From assembly GCF_900185715.1 (NCBI RefSeq), contig NZ_FYAS01000025.1:372001-436000 (forward strand): a stretch of DNA of 64,000 nt, written 5' to 3'. Every line of letters begins with the position of its first letter. Position 1 is the first letter of the stretch. The notes below the pieces were generated by a model. That model was not told where the DNA came from. It saw only the letters and a list, made by a program, of their open reading frames with translations, and did not search any database. A program made the translations under genes and the position numbers. Of the stretch, positions 53,639 to 61,556 are shown in pieces. Source of the DNA: Allobosea sp. CS1GBMeth4 (GTDB lineage Bacteria; Pseudomonadota; Alphaproteobacteria; Rhizobiales; Beijerinckiaceae).

Positions 53639-54778
53639 TCAGGCCTTGGCCGCGAAATTCGGATGGATGACCGCCCCGTCCCGGGTCAGGCAGGTCGCCT
53701 TGACGAGCTCGTCCTCCCAATTCACCGCGAGCGTCTTCCCGGCCTTGTCGATCAGCGTCTCGACGAAGGCGAGGAGGTTCTTGGCGTAGAGGCTGGAGGA
53801 GGTGGCGGCGAGCCGGCCGGGCACGTTGAGGTGGCCGACGATCTTGACGCCGTTCGGCGTGGTCACGACCTCGCCCGGCTTGGCGAGCTCGCAATTGCCG
53901 CCGCGCTCGACCGCGAGGTCGACGATGACGGAGCCGGGCTTCATGCTCTCGACCATCGCCGCCGAGATCAGCTTCGGCGCGGGGCGCCCCGGGATCAGCG
54001 CGGTGGTGATGACGATGTCCTGCTTGGCGATGTGACTCGCCGTCAGCTCGGCCTGCTTGGCCTGGTATTCCTTGGACATTTCCTTGGCGTAGCCGCCGGC
54101 CGTCTGCGCCTGCCTGAACTCCTCGTCCTCGACGGCGAGGAACTTGGCGCCCAGCGATTCGACCTGCTCCTTGGTCGCAGGGCGGACGTCGGTGGCCGTC
54201 ACGATGGCCCCGAGACGCCGCGCGGTCGCGATCGCCTGCAGCCCGGCGACGCCGACGCCCATCACGAAGATCCGTGCGGCCGGCACCGTGCCGGCGGCGG
54301 TCATCATCATCGGCAGCGCCCGGCCGTATTCGGCGGCGCCGTCGATCACCGCGCGATAGCCGGCGAGGTTGGCCTGCGAGGACAGCACGTCCATCACCTG
54401 CGCGCGGGTGATGCGCGGCATGAACTCCATGGCGAAGGCCGCGACCTTGGCCTTCGCCAACGCTTCGACAGCCGCTTCGTTGCCATAGGGGTCCATGATG
54501 CCGACGACGAGCGCGCCGGCCGGCAGGCCGGCGATCTCGTCCTCGGCCGGGCGGCGCACCTTCAGCACGATGTCCGCTCCGGCGAGCGCCTCGGCGGCCG
54601 TCTGCGCCAGCGTGGCGCCGGCCGCTTCGTACTCGCTATCCGTAATCCCGGAGGCGAGGCCCGCCCCCTTCTCCACTGCGACATCGGCCCCGAGGCCAAT
54701 GAACTTGCGGACGGTTTCCGGCGTCACGGCGACGCGGGTCTCCGCCCCTTGCGTTTCGGCTGGGACAGCGATGCGCAT
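53639..54778 (-). CDS. pntAA: NAD(P) transhydrogenase subunit alpha-1 (PntAA, NAD-binding)
   Basis: A 379-residue domain I subunit, soluble, that binds NAD(H). [20 protein letters not shown] (the alanine-dehydrogenase-like start), [23 protein letters not shown] (about 117-139), [24 protein letters not shown] (NAD-binding, about 172-195), and [28 protein letters not shown] are all present. Length is that of the split form. 26 bases separate it from pntAB and 20 from the oxidase subunit IV gene. Confidence 0.95.
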   Translation of the reverse strand: MRIAVPAETQGAETRVAVTPETVRKFIGLGADVAVEKGAGLASGITDSEYEAAGATLAQTAAEALAGADIVLKVRRPAEDEIAGLPAGALVVGIMDPYGNEAAVEALAKAKVAAFAMEFMPRITRAQVMDVLSSQANLAGYRAVIDGAAEYGRALPMMMTAAGTVPAARIFVMGVGVAGLQAIATARRLGAIVTATDVRPATKEQVESLGAKFLAVEDEEFRQAQTAGGYAKEMSKEYQAKQAELTASHIAKQDIVITTALIPGRPAPKLISAAMVESMKPGSVIVDLAVERGGNCELAKPGEVVTTPNGVKIVGHLNVPGRLAATSSSLYAKNLLAFVETLIDKAGKTLAVNWEDELVKATCLTRDGAVIHPNFAAKA

Positions 54779-54798
54779 GGAGGCCAGGCCTTTCGGGC

Positions 54799-55083
54799 TT
54801 AGTAGAGAAGGAGCGCGAGCAGCATCAGAACGAGGGGAACGAGCGTGGCGCGCCAGCCGACCGACGGGGCGGCGATGCCGACGCCGGTGCCGACCAGGGT
54901 CAGCAGCGTGCCGATGATCGCGGTACCCCAGGCATGCTTGGCGCCGCCGACGGCGAGCGCCGCGACGATGGCGAGGCAGGCCAGCGTGCCGACTTCGGCG
55001 AAGTGCACGAAGCCGCGATAGGTGCGCTCGTGCTCCTTGTAGTCCATCTGCGGAATGTCGGCGGCGTGTCCGTGGTCGGCCAT
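54799..55083 (-). CDS. aa3-type cytochrome c oxidase subunit IV
   Basis: A 94-residue protein. A hydrophilic head (MADHGHAADIPQMDYKEHER) with the conserved D-Y-x-E-H-x-x-T-Y is followed by three hydrophobic segments. The family (small subunit IV of aa3 oxidases) is a single membrane helix in the enzyme from Paracoccus; the extra helices here suggest a longer form. It lies 20 bases before pntAA in the same direction, so the two are cotranscribed. The ATG at 55083 is used; the frame is open to 55167. An operon of oxidase accessory and transhydrogenase genes is common in this order. Confidence 0.85.
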   Translation of the reverse strand: MADHGHAADIPQMDYKEHERTYRGFVHFAEVGTLACLAIVAALAVGGAKHAWGTAIIGTLLTLVGTGVGIAAPSVGWRATLVPLVLMLLALLLY

Positions 55084-55214
55084 GAAAAAAGTCCCGAGTT
55101 TGACCCTATCCTGACGCCCTGTACCGCACCTCGGAAGGGTCGGCAACGGAGCGGCCGTCGCGCGCATCCAGCGGCATGCGCCGCCGGATCACGAACATCG
55201 GCTCCACTGGCCTA

Positions 55215-55228
55215 TTAAATCGATTTAA
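55215..55228. promoter_or_regulatory. 14-bp perfect palindrome upstream of the oxidase IV-pnt operon
   Basis: TTAAATCGATTTAA, an AT-rich perfect palindrome in a GC-rich region, immediately preceded on the minus strand by TTGAC. It lies 132 bases before the oxidase subunit IV ATG. It is not an FNR box (TTGAT-N4-ATCAA) and has no clear -10 at the right distance. Likely an operator for an unknown regulator. The rest of the 55084-55334 gap shows nothing. Confidence 0.5.
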
Positions 55229-55334
55229 GTCAAGGAAAATCACCCGGCCGCTGCGTTGGGCGGCCAAGACGGCATCGTGCCGGCGGCAAGACTGGCCTGC
55301 CGGGAACGGCGCCGCTCGAGGCGCTTGCCCGAAT

Positions 55335-56690
55335 CTAGAGCCTGGCCTCGGCCAGCGCCGCCCGCTGCGCATCGGCCACCTGCGCCACGCCGAAATCCTC
55401 GATCTCCTGCTCGAACAGCCTGTGGAAGTTGAGCTCGGCGTCGAGATGCAGGAAGACGCCGCCCAGGCCGATCGCGGCGCGGTCCATGAAGACGAATTCG
55501 CGCGGCACCGTCACCGGCCCGCGCGCCTTCAGCGCCGAATGGACCTGGAAGGCTTGCTTGCGGCCGTATTCGGCCGGGCTGACCCCCTCTGCGATCCGAC
55601 GGGTGCGGTCTTCCAGCAGCGGGCCATAGATGAACCGCGCCCAGATGTTGAGGATGTCGATCAGCTCCTTGGTCAGGCCCTTGAAGCCCCAGACCTCGTA
55701 GGCGTGGACGACGCGGGCCTCCTCGCCTTCGAGCAGGCCGCGATAGAGATCGACGACGCCGCCGACGAAGCTCGGCGGGAAGATGCGGATGCAGCCATAG
55801 TCGAGCAGGTTGATGCCGCCGGGCTCGCCGCCCTCCTGGAAGACCGTGTAGTTCCCGAGATGCGGGTCGCCATGGATCACGCCGTGATGGCTGAACGGGC
55901 GCCACCAGGCCCGGAACATCGCGGTCGAGATCCGGTCGCGGACCTGCTGGCTCGCCTGCTTGTGGTTGAGGATCTTGTCGCCATCGAGCCAGCCCATGGT
56001 CAGGAGCCGGCGCGTCGACAGCTCCGGCACGACATCCGGCACCCGCACCTCGGGCGTCGCGGCGAGCATCTGCCGGTAGAGCGCGACATGCTTCGCCTCG
56101 CGGCGATAGTCGAGTTCTTCGCGGACGCGGGCGCTGATCTCCTTGGCGATCTCGCTGGTGTCGATCACCGCGCCCATGCGCCGGTGCAGCCCGAACAGGA
56201 TCTCGAGCTGGGCGATGTCCGCCTCGACCGCCGATTCCATGTCCGGATATTGCAGCTTGCAGGCGAGCGGGACGCCGTCGAGCGAGATCGCCCGGTGCAC
56301 CTGCCCGAGCGAGGCGGCGGCGGCCGGCTTGAGGTCGAACTCGCCGAAGCGCTCGCGCCAGCCCGCGCCGAGCTCGGCCTGCATGCGGCGCTTGACGAAG
56401 GCCGCGCCCATCGGCGGCGCCTCCGATTGCAGCTTCTGCAACTCGGCGGCGTATTCCGGCGGCACCACGTCGGGAATGGTGGCGACGAGCTGCGCCACCT
56501 TCATCAGCGGCCCTTTCAGCCCGCCCAGCGCCTTGGCCAGCGCCTCGGCATTGCCGGCGTTGCGGCCTTCGAGCCCGAACAGCCTGGCTCCGGCGATCCG
56601 CGCCGCCACCCCTCCGACATTGGCTCCGACGCGAGCATAGCGTGCCGCGCGGGCGGAGAATCGGTTGGCTTCGCTATCGCGTTCGGACAT
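55335..56690 (-). CDS. ABC1/AarF-family kinase-like protein
   Basis: A 451-residue atypical kinase. It has the KxGQ-type motif at about residue 64 in the variant form KVAQL (Gly replaced by Ala), an Ala-rich nucleotide loop PAAAASLGQVH, the catalytic Lys in GVPLACKLQYPDMESAV, HGDPHLGNY and the metal-binding LLDYG. These features place it in the UbiB/COQ8/AarF superfamily, but the short N-terminus and lack of C-terminal membrane helices separate it from UbiB. The substrate is unknown. ATG 56690 is used; OsmC lies upstream at 56767. Confidence 0.85.
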   Translation of the reverse strand: MSERDSEANRFSARAARYARVGANVGGVAARIAGARLFGLEGRNAGNAEALAKALGGLKGPLMKVAQLVATIPDVVPPEYAAELQKLQSEAPPMGAAFVKRRMQAELGAGWRERFGEFDLKPAAAASLGQVHRAISLDGVPLACKLQYPDMESAVEADIAQLEILFGLHRRMGAVIDTSEIAKEISARVREELDYRREAKHVALYRQMLAATPEVRVPDVVPELSTRRLLTMGWLDGDKILNHKQASQQVRDRISTAMFRAWWRPFSHHGVIHGDPHLGNYTVFQEGGEPGGINLLDYGCIRIFPPSFVGGVVDLYRGLLEGEEARVVHAYEVWGFKGLTKELIDILNIWARFIYGPLLEDRTRRIAEGVSPAEYGRKQAFQVHSALKARGPVTVPREFVFMDRAAIGLGGVFLHLDAELNFHRLFEQEIEDFGVAQVADAQRAALAEARL

Positions 56691-56766
56691 CGGGGCTCGC
56701 GCGGCTGATGACGGGCTGCCATTCGATGTAGGCGCTCCGCCCGGGAAAGCCAGCCGGCACGCTGTC

Positions 56767-57180
56767 TCAGGCGCACCCGGCCTGCTCGATCGCCACCGGG
56801 AAGCCGCGCCCGAGCGAGTTGGCGACCATGCAGATCGTCCGGGCTTTTTCGATGACGGCCGTGGCGTCGGCTCCGTCCTGCGTCTCGCATTCGACGCGCA
56901 TCGTCGCCGCCTTGGTCAGCAGAGGCGTGCCCGCGAGCTCGACCGTGACCGAGACGGCGATCCGGCCGAGCCCGACGCCGAGCTCGTGCGCGGCATAGCG
57001 CAGGTCGTTGCAGAAGCAGCCGCCGAGCGCGAGCGCGAGCAATTGCGCGCCGTTGAAGCCGAGCCCCATGCCGCCGGCCCTGCCCTCGGGACGATCGACG
57101 ATCACGGTATGCGCGCCCGCCCACCCCATCGCGGCCTGCGTGCCCTCGACATTGCGCAGTTCGACAGTCACCGATGCCAT
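56767..57180 (-). CDS. OsmC family peroxide-stress protein
   Basis: A 137-residue OsmC-fold protein. The first reactive Cys is in ALALGGCFCNDLRY (about residue 54), the second in KARTICMVANSLGRG (about 117). OsmC/Ohr enzymes reduce organic hydroperoxides. The ATG at 57180 follows AGGGGAACGCC and is preferred to the ATG at 57198. Two extra Cys (GGCFCND) sit together. Partner genes none; ABC1 gene follows 76 bases downstream. Confidence 0.85.
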   Translation of the reverse strand: MASVTVELRNVEGTQAAMGWAGAHTVIVDRPEGRAGGMGLGFNGAQLLALALGGCFCNDLRYAAHELGVGLGRIAVSVTVELAGTPLLTKAATMRVECETQDGADATAVIEKARTICMVANSLGRGFPVAIEQAGCA

Positions 57181-57247
57181 GGCGTTCCCCTGGCTCATTG
57201 GAAGCGCGAGACGCTAATCGCCGGCAACGCTCGCCGCCACTCCCCCG

Positions 57248-58123
57248 TCACGCCGCCAGGCTCGCCCTGACCTCCGCCACGCTCGCCGCTCGCCCCCCGG
57301 CCGCCTCGACCTGCCGCACCATGTCGGCGATCAGTTCGGCATTGCTCCGCGTTTCTCCGAACGGCGCATCCTCCAGCCCGGCCCGGACATGAACGCCGCG
57401 TGCGACCGCGGGCGCGACGATCTCCCTGAGGTCGACGCCGAGCCCGGCGATCATCACCGGCGCCTGCGGCGCGCACTCGGCCAAAAGGGCGAGATGGGCC
57501 TCGAGCGCATACGGCCTCGGCGGAAAGCCCCAGGCGAAGGCGTCGGAGAACATCAGCCGGTAGATCGGCGTCGGCATGCCGGGATAGGCCTTGGCCAGCG
57601 CCGCGCCCAGCCGGGTGAAGCCGGGCTCGTAGATCGCGTAGCTCGGATGGATCCCGTGCGCCTGGGCGACCGCCATCCCCTCGCGGATATGCTCGCCCGG
57701 ATTCTGGTAGATGAAGCCGGCCTCGCCCTCGGGGATACCGGCGAAGGTCGTCCAGTTGCAGGAGCCGGGATCGAGCACGCCCCATTCGACCAGGCCGCGC
57801 TTGGCGAGCTCTTCCAGATGCGTATAGCGGCCCGAGCCGATGATGTCGCCGGCGTAGCCCGAGCCGAGGATCGGAATCGTCGGATAGACGACCGCGTCGA
57901 CCTTGGCCCTGATGCCTTCGATCGCCTGCGCATAGAGCTCCCAGTCGTCGCGCTGGCGGCCGGTCTCCACATCGTAGACATGCAGATGGACGATCGCGGC
58001 GCCGGCTTCGACCGCAGCGATCCCGTCGGCGACGATGTCGGGGATCGCGATCGGGATGCCGGGCTGGCGCTGCTTGCCCCAGGGCCCGTTGATCGCGGCC
58101 TCGATCCAGATCGGCTTGGTCAT
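57248..58123 (-). CDS. BKACE-family beta-keto acid cleavage enzyme
   Basis: A 291-residue TIM-barrel Zn enzyme (DUF849/BKACE). IEAAINGPWGKQRQPGIPI opens the protein, the Zn ligands are VHLHVYD (about 45-51), and GLGVDLREIVAPAVARGVHVRAGLEDAPFGET is the family C-terminal block. BKACE enzymes condense a beta-keto acid with acetyl-CoA; the founding member cleaves 3-keto-5-aminohexanoate in lysine degradation. The substrate is not predictable here. Its ATG overlaps the doc stop by four bases, so it is translationally coupled to the toxin gene. Confidence 0.88.
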   Translation of the reverse strand: MTKPIWIEAAINGPWGKQRQPGIPIAIPDIVADGIAAVEAGAAIVHLHVYDVETGRQRDDWELYAQAIEGIRAKVDAVVYPTIPILGSGYAGDIIGSGRYTHLEELAKRGLVEWGVLDPGSCNWTTFAGIPEGEAGFIYQNPGEHIREGMAVAQAHGIHPSYAIYEPGFTRLGAALAKAYPGMPTPIYRLMFSDAFAWGFPPRPYALEAHLALLAECAPQAPVMIAGLGVDLREIVAPAVARGVHVRAGLEDAPFGETRSNAELIADMVRQVEAAGGRAASVAEVRASLAA

Positions 58124-58515
58124 GTCGGCGCATCCTTCGGCCAGTTGTCGCGGATCCAGCGCGTCAGCCCCTCCTCCTCGACCTCGCCGGCGGCGAGCGC
58201 AAGGACGATCGCGGCGGCATCGGCTTCGCTGGGGGCGAACTCGATCCCGTTCAACCGAAGGAAGATGATCAGCGCCAGCAGCGAGACGCGCTTGTTGCCG
58301 TCGATGAAGGGATGGTTCTTGGCGATACCGAACGCATAAGCTGCCGCCAGCGCCGCCATGTCGGTCTCGCCATAGGCGAACCGGTTGGTCGGGCGCGCCA
58401 AGGCTGATTCCAGCAGGCCCTGATCACGGATGCCGTCGGGGCCACCAAAGAGCGCCAGCTGCTCGGAATGGATATCAGCGACGACGTCGGGTGTGAGCCA
58501 GAGCGGCTCGGTCAT
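58120..58515 (-). CDS. doc: Doc-family toxin (death on curing, Fic fold)
   Basis: A 131-residue protein with the Fic/Doc motif HPFIDGNKRVSLLA at about 67-80 (full HPFxDGNKR). Doc toxins phosphorylate EF-Tu and stop translation. It begins MTEPLWLTPDVVADIHSEQL, with a conserved GIRDQGLLESALARP. The start overlaps the antitoxin stop (ATGA) and its stop overlaps the BKACE start (ATGA). The partner is of AbrB/MazE type, not the usual Phd. Catalytic residues are intact, so it is probably active. Confidence 0.9.
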   Translation of the reverse strand: MTEPLWLTPDVVADIHSEQLALFGGPDGIRDQGLLESALARPTNRFAYGETDMAALAAAYAFGIAKNHPFIDGNKRVSLLALIIFLRLNGIEFAPSEADAAAIVLALAAGEVEEEGLTRWIRDNWPKDAPT

Positions 58516-58772
58516 TTCGCCAGTTCGCGCAGCGCATTGGCATACTGCTTCATGGCCTTGCGGGCGATCGCCATGGTGCGCTCGTGCAGGTCGTCATGCG
58601 GCGTCAGCTTGAAGGCCCCTTCCGGCTGCTCGACCACCGTCAGCTTGTCGCCTTCCGCCAGCTTGAGCCGCGCCAGCAATTCCTTCGGCAGGATGATGCC
58701 CACCGAATTGCCGATCTTGCGGACCTGCAGGACCATCGCTTGGTCGCCGGCGGGCTTTCCGGGCTTGTTCAT
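58512..58772 (-). CDS. AbrB/MazE-type antitoxin
   Basis: An 86-residue swapped-hairpin DNA-binding protein. VRKIGNSVGIILPKELLARL (about 18-37) is the AbrB/MazE/SpoVT motif, followed by a helical tail (about 60-86) that would neutralise Doc. ATG 58772 follows GGAGAGCGCC; the frame is open to 58814. An inverted repeat lies 19 bases upstream and is the likely autoregulatory operator. First gene of the abrB-doc-BKACE unit. Confidence 0.88.
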   Translation of the reverse strand: MNKPGKPAGDQAMVLQVRKIGNSVGIILPKELLARLKLAEGDKLTVVEQPEGAFKLTPHDDLHERTMAIARKAMKQYANALRELAK

Positions 58773-58790
58773 GGCGCGCTCTCCGAGCTG

Positions 58791-58811
58791 TGTTCTACAA
58801 AGCGTATAACA
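58791..58811. promoter_or_regulatory. Inverted-repeat operator of the abrB-doc unit
   Basis: TGTTCTAC-AAAGC-GTATAACA, arms of eight bases with one mismatch and a five-base spacer, starting 19 bases before the antitoxin ATG. AT-richer than the surroundings. It fits autoregulation by AbrB-type antitoxins. Confidence 0.6.
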
Positions 58812-58862
58812 CAAGCGCCGCCATCGCGCAGCCCGGACACCAGCCGAGGCCAGCCGCCTGGA

Positions 58863-59480
58863 TCAGGGAAAGCTCTCGATCCGCTCATAGATCAGGCCGG
58901 AACCGGGCGCCTGCCGGATCTCGGCCTGAACCGCATCACGCACGGTCTCGGCCCTCGCCTGCGCGTCCTCCGGATCATCGGCGAAGATGAGCGCGACGGC
59001 CTCCTCCGGCATCGCGGCCTGCCCCATGATCGGGTGCCCGCCGGCATCGGGGGCAGTCCTGCCCAGCCTGATCGTCGCGGATTTTTCCGTCGCCAGCCAT
59101 TCGGCTGCGCGCGTGACGCTCGCAATCGGCATCCGGAGCATGACGAGGAAACCGCCATGCGCGCAAGCGGCGCCCGCCAGCGCGCGGCAGGCGAGCCGCA
59201 AAGGGTTTCGCAGTGAGGGCCGCATCGCCCGCGTGACCGCATCGGGCTGCTCGGCCAGCCGGCGATACGCCGGCGAATTCAGCACTGCGATATTGGCGAG
59301 GTCATAGACGGTGAGATAGTCGGGCGATCCGCCGCCCACCGCCTGATAGCGCGTGGCACGCAGGATGCCCGGCACCGTCAGCCGCTGCGGCACATGGTGG
59401 CCGCCATGCCAGCGTTCATAGGCCTCGCGCCGCGCCGGGTCGACATCGTTGGCGAAGACGAGGAAGGCGCTGCTCGTCAT
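58863..59480 (-). CDS. Hypothetical protein with EthD-like ferredoxin fold
   Basis: A 205-residue protein. The first 60 residues (SAFLVFANDVDPARREAYER, then WHGGHHVPQRLTVPGILRATRY) resemble the dimeric alpha-beta barrel of EthD and related proteins, a W-H-x-x-H-V-P segment being typical, and a second similar half follows (LRMPIASVTRAAEWLATE...). So two ferredoxin-like domains are likely. The start overlaps the ADH stop by four bases, so it is translationally coupled to the dehydrogenase. The substrate is unknown, perhaps an aldehyde or quinone step in the same pathway. Confidence 0.65.
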   Translation of the reverse strand: MTSSAFLVFANDVDPARREAYERWHGGHHVPQRLTVPGILRATRYQAVGGGSPDYLTVYDLANIAVLNSPAYRRLAEQPDAVTRAMRPSLRNPLRLACRALAGAACAHGGFLVMLRMPIASVTRAAEWLATEKSATIRLGRTAPDAGGHPIMGQAAMPEEAVALIFADDPEDAQARAETVRDAVQAEIRQAPGSGLIYERIESFP

Positions 59481-60481
59481 GGCCGCAGCATCACCTTGAC
59501 CGCGGCACGGCTGCGCATGAGGGCGAAGCCGTCGAGCGCCTCGGCCAGCGGCAGGCGGTGGCTGATCAGCTGGCGAAACCGCTCCGGCGTGGCCGTGATC
59601 GCCACGACGACCTCGCCCCAGCGCGCGACAGGCGCACGGTAGGAGCCGACGACGCTCTGCTCGAGCCGCACCATCGCCGTCAGATCGAAGCTCGCCCGCC
59701 GGGCATGGATGCCGCAGATCACCAGGACGCCGCCCGGAGCAAGCAGCCGCTGCGCCGCGCTCGCGACCTCGGGGACGCCGGTAGCCTCGAAGATCACCTC
59801 GTAGCCGGCGGGCTCCAGCGGCGCATCGCCGGCGAGCGCATCCCGCGTGTCGGCGAAGCCGAGGGCGCGAGCGCAGGCCAGCCTCGCCGCATCGTCGCGG
59901 CCGGCGATCGTCAGCGCTGCCGCGCCCGCCCGCTCGGCGAAGAGCGCGACGCCCAGCCCGATCGGCCCCGGGCCGAGCACGAGCACGCGCTTGCCCGCCA
60001 CCGCCCCGGCACGCGCCACCGCCTGCGCCGCGACGGTCATCGGCTCGGTCAGAGCCGCGAGCTCGGGATCAAGCCCCTCTGGCACGGCGACGCAGTTGCG
60101 CGCCGGCACGCTCGCCAGGCTGGCGAAGCCGCCGTCGCGGCGGATGCCTATACCGGTGCGCGCCGTGCAGCCGTCCTCCCCCCGCTCCCGGCAGCCTTCG
60201 CAGCGTCCGCAGGTCACGGAGGGCCTCACCACCACGCGCCGGCCGACCCAGTCGGACGGGCCGCGCTCGACCCGTCCCGCGAATTCATGGCCGAGCGTCA
60301 CCGGCATGGCGCTCGCCATCGCCTCGTAGCCCGCCGACCAGTCGGCGATGTGCAGGTCGGTGCCGCAGATCCCCGCGGCCTCGACGCGGACCAGCACCTC
60401 GTCCTCATGCGCTGGAGCGGGGGGCACGACCTCCTGGCGGAGGAGCCCGGGCTCCGGCGCGGCTTTTCGGATGGCGAGCAT
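59477..60481 (-). CDS. Zinc-dependent alcohol dehydrogenase (sorbitol/threonine dehydrogenase-like)
   Basis: A 334-residue medium-chain dehydrogenase. The catalytic Zn ligand is in AGICGTDLHIADWSA (about 37-51) with GHEFAG following, the structural Zn Cys set is CGRCEGCRERGEDGC, and the NAD-binding VLVLGPGPIGLGVALFAERAGA is at about 168-189. Sequence type is L-threonine/sorbitol/galactitol-dehydrogenase-like; the substrate cannot be read. It is coupled to the EthD-like gene and follows a Bug-type binding protein by 13 bases, which suggests uptake and oxidation of the same compound. Confidence 0.88.
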   Translation of the reverse strand: MLAIRKAAPEPGLLRQEVVPPAPAHEDEVLVRVEAAGICGTDLHIADWSAGYEAMASAMPVTLGHEFAGRVERGPSDWVGRRVVVRPSVTCGRCEGCRERGEDGCTARTGIGIRRDGGFASLASVPARNCVAVPEGLDPELAALTEPMTVAAQAVARAGAVAGKRVLVLGPGPIGLGVALFAERAGAAALTIAGRDDAARLACARALGFADTRDALAGDAPLEPAGYEVIFEATGVPEVASAAQRLLAPGGVLVICGIHARRASFDLTAMVRLEQSVVGSYRAPVARWGEVVVAITATPERFRQLISHRLPLAEALDGFALMRSRAAVKVMLRP

Positions 60482-60494
60482 TGCGGTGGTCCGA

Positions 60495-61472
60495 CTAGTC
60501 GACCTTGACGCCCGCGTCCTTGACGACCTTGCTCCAGATCTCGCTCTCGCGCTTCAGGAAGCCGTCGAAGTCGAAGCCGGGCGCCGCGGGGATCGAGCCG
60601 CTGGCGGCGAGCTTGCGCTGCAATTCGGCATCGCCCAGCGCCGTCGCGAGCGCAGCGCGCAGCTTCTCGGTCACCGCCGGCGGCGTTCCCTTCGGTGCCA
60701 TCAGGCCGACCCAGGCCGAGACGTCGAAATCGGCATAGCCCTGCTCGGCGACGGTCGGCACCTTCGGCAGCAGCCCGGCGCGCTCGCTGGTGGTGACGCC
60801 GAGCGCCTTCAGCGTGCCGCCCTCGACCTGCCCCGCCACGGCGGCCAGCGTCGCGAAAGTGACGTCGAGCGCCCCGCCCGCGACATCGGCGAGCGAGGGG
60901 CCCTCGCCGCGATAGGGCACATGCTGCATCTTGCTGCCGGTGCGCATGGCGAAGAGCTCGCCGGCGAGGTGCGCGACCGTGCCGGTGCCGCCCGAGGCGA
61001 ACAGGATGGGCTCGCGCCGCTGCTTCGCCAGCGCTTCCAGATCCTTCATCGTGTTCATCGGCGCGTTCGGCCGGGTCACCACCACGAAGGGCAGCTTCGC
61101 CATCAGCCCGACCGGGACGAGATCGCTGCGCCAGTCGAACGGCATGCTCGCCCGCAGCGCCGGGTTGATCACCATCGTGGTCGGCGCGGCGAGCAGCATG
61201 TAGCCGTCGGGATCGGCCTTGGTCACGGCTTGCGTGCCGGTCATCGTCGCGCCGCCGCCGCGATTGTCGATGATGACGCGCTGGCCGAGGATCTGGCTCA
61301 GCGATTCCGCGACCAGGCGGGCGGTCACGTCGACGCCGCCGCCGGCCGCGAAGGTGACGATCAGGGTGACGGGCTTGGCCGGATAGGATTGCGCCAGCGC
61401 CGGGCAGGCCATCGCGGCCGCCATGCCGGACAGGACGAACCGCCGGCTCATCGCCGGCCGACTCTTCTGCAT
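60495..61472 (-). CDS. Bug-family tripartite tricarboxylate-type substrate-binding protein
   Basis: A 325-residue periplasmic protein with a Sec signal (SRRFVLSGMAAAMACPALAQ) and the TctC/Bug start SYPAKPVTLIVTFAAGGGVDV. The carboxylate-binding segment IIDNRGGGATMTGTQAVTKADPDGYMLL and the C-terminal SEIWSKVVKDAGVKVD are family-typical. Bug proteins bind carboxylates such as citrate, tartrate or aromatic acids; membrane partners TctA/TctB are not in the window. It lies between LysR and the ADH gene. Confidence 0.9.
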   Translation of the reverse strand: MQKSRPAMSRRFVLSGMAAAMACPALAQSYPAKPVTLIVTFAAGGGVDVTARLVAESLSQILGQRVIIDNRGGGATMTGTQAVTKADPDGYMLLAAPTTMVINPALRASMPFDWRSDLVPVGLMAKLPFVVVTRPNAPMNTMKDLEALAKQRREPILFASGGTGTVAHLAGELFAMRTGSKMQHVPYRGEGPSLADVAGGALDVTFATLAAVAGQVEGGTLKALGVTTSERAGLLPKVPTVAEQGYADFDVSAWVGLMAPKGTPPAVTEKLRAALATALGDAELQRKLAASGSIPAAPGFDFDGFLKRESEIWSKVVKDAGVKVD

Positions 61473-61556
61473 TTTGAGTCCTCCCTGATTTTCTGTGCGG
61501 ACTCAAACGGAGCCGGCCAGCCGGTTCAAGCGACGTTCTATGTCCGGTCCATAGCC

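Noticed and set aside
55335-56690. ubiB
   Set aside because: KVAQ variant and lack of C-terminal membrane helices; only the AarF/ABC1 family is supported.
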